DNA of 35,890 bases from Mxb001 sp049317345 (GTDB lineage Bacteria; Actinomycetota; Actinomycetes; S36-B12), in the NCBI GenBank assembly GCA_049317345.1, contig JBMOIL010000004.1, positions 1 to 35,890 of the forward strand, written 5' to 3'. A program made the position numbers and the translations under genes. Of the stretch, positions 32,853 through 35,890 are shown in pieces (position 1 is the first letter of the stretch; every line of letters starts with the position of its first letter). The notes below the pieces were generated by a model. It worked only from the letters and a program-made list of their open reading frames with translations, had not been told where the DNA came from and did not search any database.

Positions 32853-32876
32853 ATGGTACCCCGCGGGCACTAATCT
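32853..32876. promoter_or_regulatory. Divergent -10 boxes: helicase (minus) and ferritin-like gene (plus)
   Basis: TACCAT on the minus strand (32858-32853) faces left. TAATCT on the plus strand (32871-32876) lies 6 nt before ATG 32883. A perfect palindrome ATGAATTCAT (32845-32854) overlaps the helicase start region and might be an operator. Confidence 0.45.
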
Positions 32877-32882
32877 TCGGCC

Positions 32883-33581
32883 ATGGCATCGATCGACGGT
32901 GACGCGCTCACGAATGACGTGGACTATCGCGCCGCCGTCGTCGACCTCCTCGGCGTGCTGGCCTATGGGGAGCTCATGGCCTTCGAGCGGCTCGCTGCCG
33001 ATGCGGCGTTGGCTCCGACCATCGAAGACGAAGCGCAACTCGCCGCCATGGCTGCGGCCGAGTTCCGTCACTTCTCCCGCTTGCGCGACCGCCTCGTAGA
33101 AATAGGCGCGGATCCCGCGGTCGCGATGCAACCCTTCCGGCAACCGCTCGAACGCTTCCACGAGATGACCGCCCCGAGCGACTGGCTCGAGGGCTTGGTC
33201 AAGGCCTATGTCGGCGATGGGATCGGCGTCGACTTCTATCGCGAGATCGCCGCTCACCTCGACCCGCAGACACAGGCGCTCGTGCTCGACGTCTGCGAGG
33301 ACCTCGGGCAATCGGCCTTCGTCGTCGACCGCGTGCGGGCCGCTATCGCCGCGGACCCGCGCGTCGAGGGACGCCTCGCCCTCTGGGCACGTCGACTCGT
33401 GGGCGAGGCACTGTCGCAGGCCCAGCACGTCGCCGCCGAACGCGAAGCGCTGACGGCCCTGCTGGTCGGCGAGGTCGGCACGCAGAGCGGCGGCATGGAT
33501 CTCACGGCCATCGGCGCGATGCTGTCGCGCCTCACCGATGAGCACTCGCGGCGTATGCGCGCGCTCGGTCTGTCGTCCTGA
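32883..33581 (+). CDS. Ferritin-like / MiaE-like fold protein
   Basis: 232 residues, almost all helical. AYGELMAFERLAADAAL and AAAEFRHFSRLRDRLVEIG give the Glu and ExxH of a first half-site of a ferritin-like di-iron bundle. The second half (CEDLGQSAFVVDRVRAAI; VGEALSQAQHVAAEREAL) has a Glu and a Gln-x-x-x-His, so metal binding may be altered. Similar proteins sit divergently next to the DEAD-box helicase in mycobacteria (Rv3210c beside rhlE, recalled). MiaE-type tRNA hydroxylase activity is only a fold-based possibility. It probably has a leaderless mRNA. Convergent with the DUF3107 gene 11 bases away. Confidence 0.78.
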   Translation: MASIDGDALTNDVDYRAAVVDLLGVLAYGELMAFERLAADAALAPTIEDEAQLAAMAAAEFRHFSRLRDRLVEIGADPAVAMQPFRQPLERFHEMTAPSDWLEGLVKAYVGDGIGVDFYREIAAHLDPQTQALVLDVCEDLGQSAFVVDRVRAAIAADPRVEGRLALWARRLVGEALSQAQHVAAEREALTALLVGEVGTQSGGMDLTAIGAMLSRLTDEHSRRMRALGLSS

Positions 33582-33592
33582 GTGCGGTTCGG

Positions 33593-33814
33593 TCAGGTGC
33601 CGAAGCCGACGCGGCGTGATGTCGCGGGGCTGACCTCAACGTAGGCGATGCGGTCACCGGGCACGATGACGCGCCGGCCCTTGTCGTCCTCGAGGCTGAG
33701 GATCCCGCCGTCAGCGATGGCGGCACGCACTGCGGCCTCGATGTCCTGGGGAGTCTGGTCCGACTCGAGCACGATCTCGCGTGCGGTCTGCTGAACGCCG
33801 ATCTTGATCTCCAC
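33593..33814 (-). CDS. DUF3107 domain-containing small protein
   Basis: 73 residues. MEIKIGVQQTAREIVLESDQTPQDIEAAV and GGILSLEDDKGRRVIVPGDRIAYVEV, then a C-terminal RRVGFG, match DUF3107 (TB9.4/Rv3208A-like). It is small and acidic, with alternating strands and one helix. The start is GTG, with a strong AAGGAGG just upstream. It lies 38 bp after the TetR gene on the same strand, as in mycobacteria (recalled), so they are probably co-transcribed. The function is not known. Confidence 0.9.
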   Translation of the reverse strand: MEIKIGVQQTAREIVLESDQTPQDIEAAVRAAIADGGILSLEDDKGRRVIVPGDRIAYVEVSPATSRRVGFGT

Positions 33815-33852
33815 GGATCCTCCTTCGTCCCCAGGCTAACGCGGAAGCCGCA

Positions 33853-34503
33853 TCAGGGCGTCGGGGGGTGAGACAGCGGGAAGCCACCGATGCCGCGCCA
33901 GCCCAGACCGGCGATGAGATCGACCGCGGCCTCGCGCGTCATGCGCGGCTCCTCGCGCAACCAGCGCCGGGAGGCGATCTGGGCCATGCCCAGAAGTCCT
34001 GCTGCCAGGAGCTCGGCCTGGGCGGCAGAGAGCCCGGTGTCCTCCGCGATCACCCTGCCGAGCATCAGGGAGCAGGCATCGTCAGCGGCCTCGACGCGGT
34101 AGCGGACCGCAGGCTCATTGGTCAGGTCGCTCTCGAAGACAAGTCGGTAGGCACCGTCAGGATCATCGACGAAGGCGAAGTACGCCGCGATCGCGCCGCG
34201 AACGCGCTGCTTATTGTCGGTGGTGGCCTCAAGAGACACCCGAAGCGTGTCAAGGAGCACGGCGATGCCGTCGTCGAGCAGTGCGACGTAGAGATCGAGC
34301 TTGCCGGGGAAGTGCTGGTAGAGGACCGGCTTGCTTACCCCTGCTCGCTCGGCGATGTCGTCCATCGCCGCGGTGTGGTAGCCCTGGGCGACGAAAACTT
34401 CCCGAGCGGCACGCAGCACCTGAGCGCGGCGCTCCTCGCGAGGGAGTCGGGCCAGGCCAGGGGGAGCGGCTTCAGATGGGTGCACATCTTCGGCCGCGGT
34501 CAC
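33853..34503 (-). CDS. TetR family transcriptional regulator
   Basis: 216 residues. The N-terminal helix-turn-helix is clear: REERRAQVLRAAREVFVAQGYHTAAMDDIAERAGVSKPVLYQHFPGKLDLYVALL (about 21-75). The C-terminal ligand-binding domain is all helical (VRGAIAAYFAFVDDPDGAYRLVFESDL). It resembles the Rv3208 type of regulator upstream of DUF3107. The start is GTG 34503. It is divergent from the alpha/beta hydrolase gene, so it may control that gene and its own operon; no clear palindromic operator was identified in the short gap. Confidence 0.9.
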   Translation of the reverse strand: MTAAEDVHPSEAAPPGLARLPREERRAQVLRAAREVFVAQGYHTAAMDDIAERAGVSKPVLYQHFPGKLDLYVALLDDGIAVLLDTLRVSLEATTDNKQRVRGAIAAYFAFVDDPDGAYRLVFESDLTNEPAVRYRVEAADDACSLMLGRVIAEDTGLSAAQAELLAAGLLGMAQIASRRWLREEPRMTREAAVDLIAGLGWRGIGGFPLSHPPTP

Positions 34504-34560
34504 GTGGCCATGCTAGTGCCCGAGCGCGCTTCAACCCCGGTGCCGTGGTCCCATAAGCGG

Positions 34561-35463
34561 GTGACGATCCCCTCGGGCGAGCGCTGGTCCCTTCCGACCG
34601 GGGAGCTTCATGCCCGTGAGGCCGGGGAGGGCCCGGTGGCCACGGTGCTCGTCCATGGGCTGGGTGGCTCGGCGCTCAATTGGGTCCCGCTCATGGAGCG
34701 ACTCGGCGGCCAGACCGCCATGCTCGCCGTCGACCTGCCGGGCTTCGGCATGTCACCGCCCCCGCGGGACGGCGACTACTCCCCGCGCGGACACGCGCGC
34801 ACCGTCGCGGCGACGATCGAGGCGTGGAGCCGCCGCCGCGGTGTCACGGGTCCCGTGCATGTGGTGGGCAACTCCATGGGTGGTGCCGTCGTTCTCCAGC
34901 TTGCCGCGCATCGTCCCGACCTTGTGTCGTCGATGACGCTGGTGTCACCCGCACTGCCGTCGACGCGGGTCGGCCGCGGCAATGCGCACCTGCCCGTCGT
35001 CGCGGTGCCGGGGGTGGGAGAGGCGCTTGTGCGCCGTTACGCAGCGGTCTCGGCCGAGCGGCGGGTTCAGGCAACGCTCGATTCGTGCACGACCGACCCC
35101 GGCCGTATCCCCCTGTCACTGCGCGAGGCTCTCATTGCCGAGACGGATCAACGTGACTCCCTGCCCTACGCGACCGATGCCTTCCTGCGATCGCTTCGCG
35201 GTCTCCTTGCGACCTACGCGGATCGAGGTCCCCGTCGCCCATGGCGGCTTGCCCGGCAGGTCCGCAAGCCTGTCCTGGCGATCTACGGTGAGGACGACGT
35301 CCTCGTCGATGTCCGAGGAGCCGCTCGGGCGGCCCGGGAGTTCCCCGAGGCCGATGTTGTCCTCCTCGACGACTGCGGCCATGTGGCGCAGATGGAGCAC
35401 CCCGACCTGGTCGCGGACCTGTGGTCGAGGAAGTTCACCCCGATGTCCGTCTCGGCTGAGTAG
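34561..35463 (+). CDS. Alpha/beta hydrolase
   Basis: 300 residues. VLVHGLGGSALNWVPLMERLG (oxyanion region), VDLPGFGMSPPP, nucleophile Ser in VVGNSMGGAVVLQLA, acid Asp in IYGEDDVLVD and catalytic His in DCGHVAQMEHPD are all in place, so it should be an active esterase/hydrolase or C-C hydrolase; the substrate is unknown. The cap region (about 155-215) is of ordinary length. GTG 34561 begins VTIPSGERWSLPTG, where similarity to relatives appears to start; ATG 34510 in the same frame would add 17 residues of low quality and sit 6 bp from the divergent TetR start. Confidence 0.85.
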   Translation: MTIPSGERWSLPTGELHAREAGEGPVATVLVHGLGGSALNWVPLMERLGGQTAMLAVDLPGFGMSPPPRDGDYSPRGHARTVAATIEAWSRRRGVTGPVHVVGNSMGGAVVLQLAAHRPDLVSSMTLVSPALPSTRVGRGNAHLPVVAVPGVGEALVRRYAAVSAERRVQATLDSCTTDPGRIPLSLREALIAETDQRDSLPYATDAFLRSLRGLLATYADRGPRRPWRLARQVRKPVLAIYGEDDVLVDVRGAARAAREFPEADVVLLDDCGHVAQMEHPDLVADLWSRKFTPMSVSAE

Positions 35464-35478
35464 GGTCTGCGGGCGGGA

Positions 35479-35511
35479 TAGAGTCCCGTCCCCGGACACC
35501 CGATCGTCCGG
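35479..35511 (+). promoter_or_regulatory. Candidate promoter and inverted repeat before the glutamine-synthetase-like gene
   Basis: TAGAGT (35479-35484) is a possible -10 box. CCGGAC (35492-35497) and GTCCGG (35506-35511) form a perfect inverted repeat with 8-nt spacing just downstream, either an operator or a leader hairpin. Confidence 0.4.
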
Positions 35512-35537
35512 CGTGCTGCCCGACTCGGGAGGTGGAC

Positions 35538-35890
35538 ATGGCTCGACCGGTGCCCCTGGACGTCGACACTCTGCGGCGTGAGGTCGACGAGGGCCTCATT
35601 GACACGGTCGTCGTCGGCATCACGGACATGCAGGGACGCATGCAGGGCAAGCGGATCCATGCAGACCACTTCGTCAATGACACGTTGGCGCACGGCACGG
35701 AGGGATGCAACTACCTCCTCGCGGTTGACATAGACATGAACACGGTGTCCGGCTACGCGATGTCGTCCTGGGACTCCGGTTACGGCGACATGGTGATGCG
35801 CCCTGACCTCTCCACCCTGCACCGCATCCCCTGGCACGAAGGCGCCGTGGGAGTGCTCTGCGACGTCCTCTGGGAGGACGGGTCCGACGT
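35538..35890 (+). CDS. Glutamine synthetase family protein, N-terminal part (runs off window)
   Basis: 117 codons are visible and the frame is open to the end of the window. After a short N-terminus, DTVVVGITDMQGRMQGKRIHADHFV carries the D-x-x-GR-x-x-GKR signature of the beta-grasp domain in glutamine synthetase-like enzymes. LLAVDIDMNTVSGYAMSSWDSGYGDMVMRPD and LHRIPWHEGAVGVLCDVLWEDG continue the domain. The form is closer to GlnA3/GlnA4/PuuA-type gamma-glutamyl-amine ligases than to housekeeping GlnA, but the catalytic domain lies outside. ATG 35538 is fixed by GGGAGGTGG directly upstream. A role in amine or polyamine use is inferred. Confidence 0.9.
   Translation, partial: MARPVPLDVDTLRREVDEGLIDTVVVGITDMQGRMQGKRIHADHFVNDTLAHGTEGCNYLLAVDIDMNTVSGYAMSSWDSGYGDMVMRPDLSTLHRIPWHEGAVGVLCDVLWEDGSD

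Overview
The window is a gene-dense, high-GC chromosomal segment of an actinobacterium. The evidence is: a mycothiol deacetylase (mshB), a 7Fe ferredoxin fdxA next to a DapC-type aminotransferase, the actinobacterial form of DapD, the small marker proteins DUF3117 and DUF3107, many GTG starts, and start codons 6-8 nt after TAnnnT boxes, as in leaderless transcripts. Much of the order resembles, from memory, two blocks of the mycobacterial chromosome (typA to the Rv1232c region, and the Rv3207c-Rv3211 region). No rRNA, tRNA, CRISPR array, transposase or phage gene was seen.

Layout. 1-552: C-terminal end of typA/bipA. 749-6788: five-gene oligopeptide/dipeptide ABC transporter in the order permease C, lipoprotein A, permease B, ATPase D, ATPase F, with strong hairpins on both sides of the lipoprotein gene. 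6838-8955 (-): S9 prolyl-oligopeptidase-type peptidase, convergent with the transporter. 9018-13816: mshB, a small membrane protein, a VanW-domain envelope protein, fdxA and dapC. 13919-15208: citrate synthase. 15274-16329 (-): an AbiEi-like/nuclease-fold accessory gene bracketed by two 48-nt direct repeats, each a 19-bp hairpin. 16427-17944 (-): dapD and a YceI protein. 18082-18903: DUF4239 membrane protein. 18925-19536 (-): Gly/Pro-rich secreted protein.

19669-23092 holds a DivIVA-motif membrane protein, tag (DNA glycosylase), DUF3117, an O-methyltransferase (-), htrA and tatB. 23100-26022 (-) is a three-gene operon with ATGA overlaps: PRC/MgtE_N/CBS protein, DUF1003 protein, Mrp ATPase. 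26077-28998 carries a CoA-ester lyase, a J-domain membrane protein and an acyl-CoA dehydrogenase. Then come a Pr6Pr membrane protein (-), a DUF2332-Nudix fusion, a DEAD-box helicase (-) with a long GC-rich leader, a ferritin-like protein, DUF3107 and TetR (-), an alpha/beta hydrolase, and the start of a glutamine-synthetase-family gene running off the end.

Functional themes: peptide import and peptide breakdown (ABC transporter plus S9 peptidase); envelope quality control and export (HtrA, TatB, VanW protein); meso-DAP/lysine synthesis by the succinylase route (DapC, DapD); thiol and Fe-S metabolism (MshB, FdxA, Mrp); acyl-CoA metabolism (lyase, acyl-CoA dehydrogenase, citrate synthase). The least explained features are the repeat-flanked AbiEi-like gene, the DUF2332-Nudix fusion, the absence of sigE-rseA between the methyltransferase and htrA, and the DEAD-box leader. 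No obviously new multi-gene system was found; most of the window is conserved actinobacterial core.
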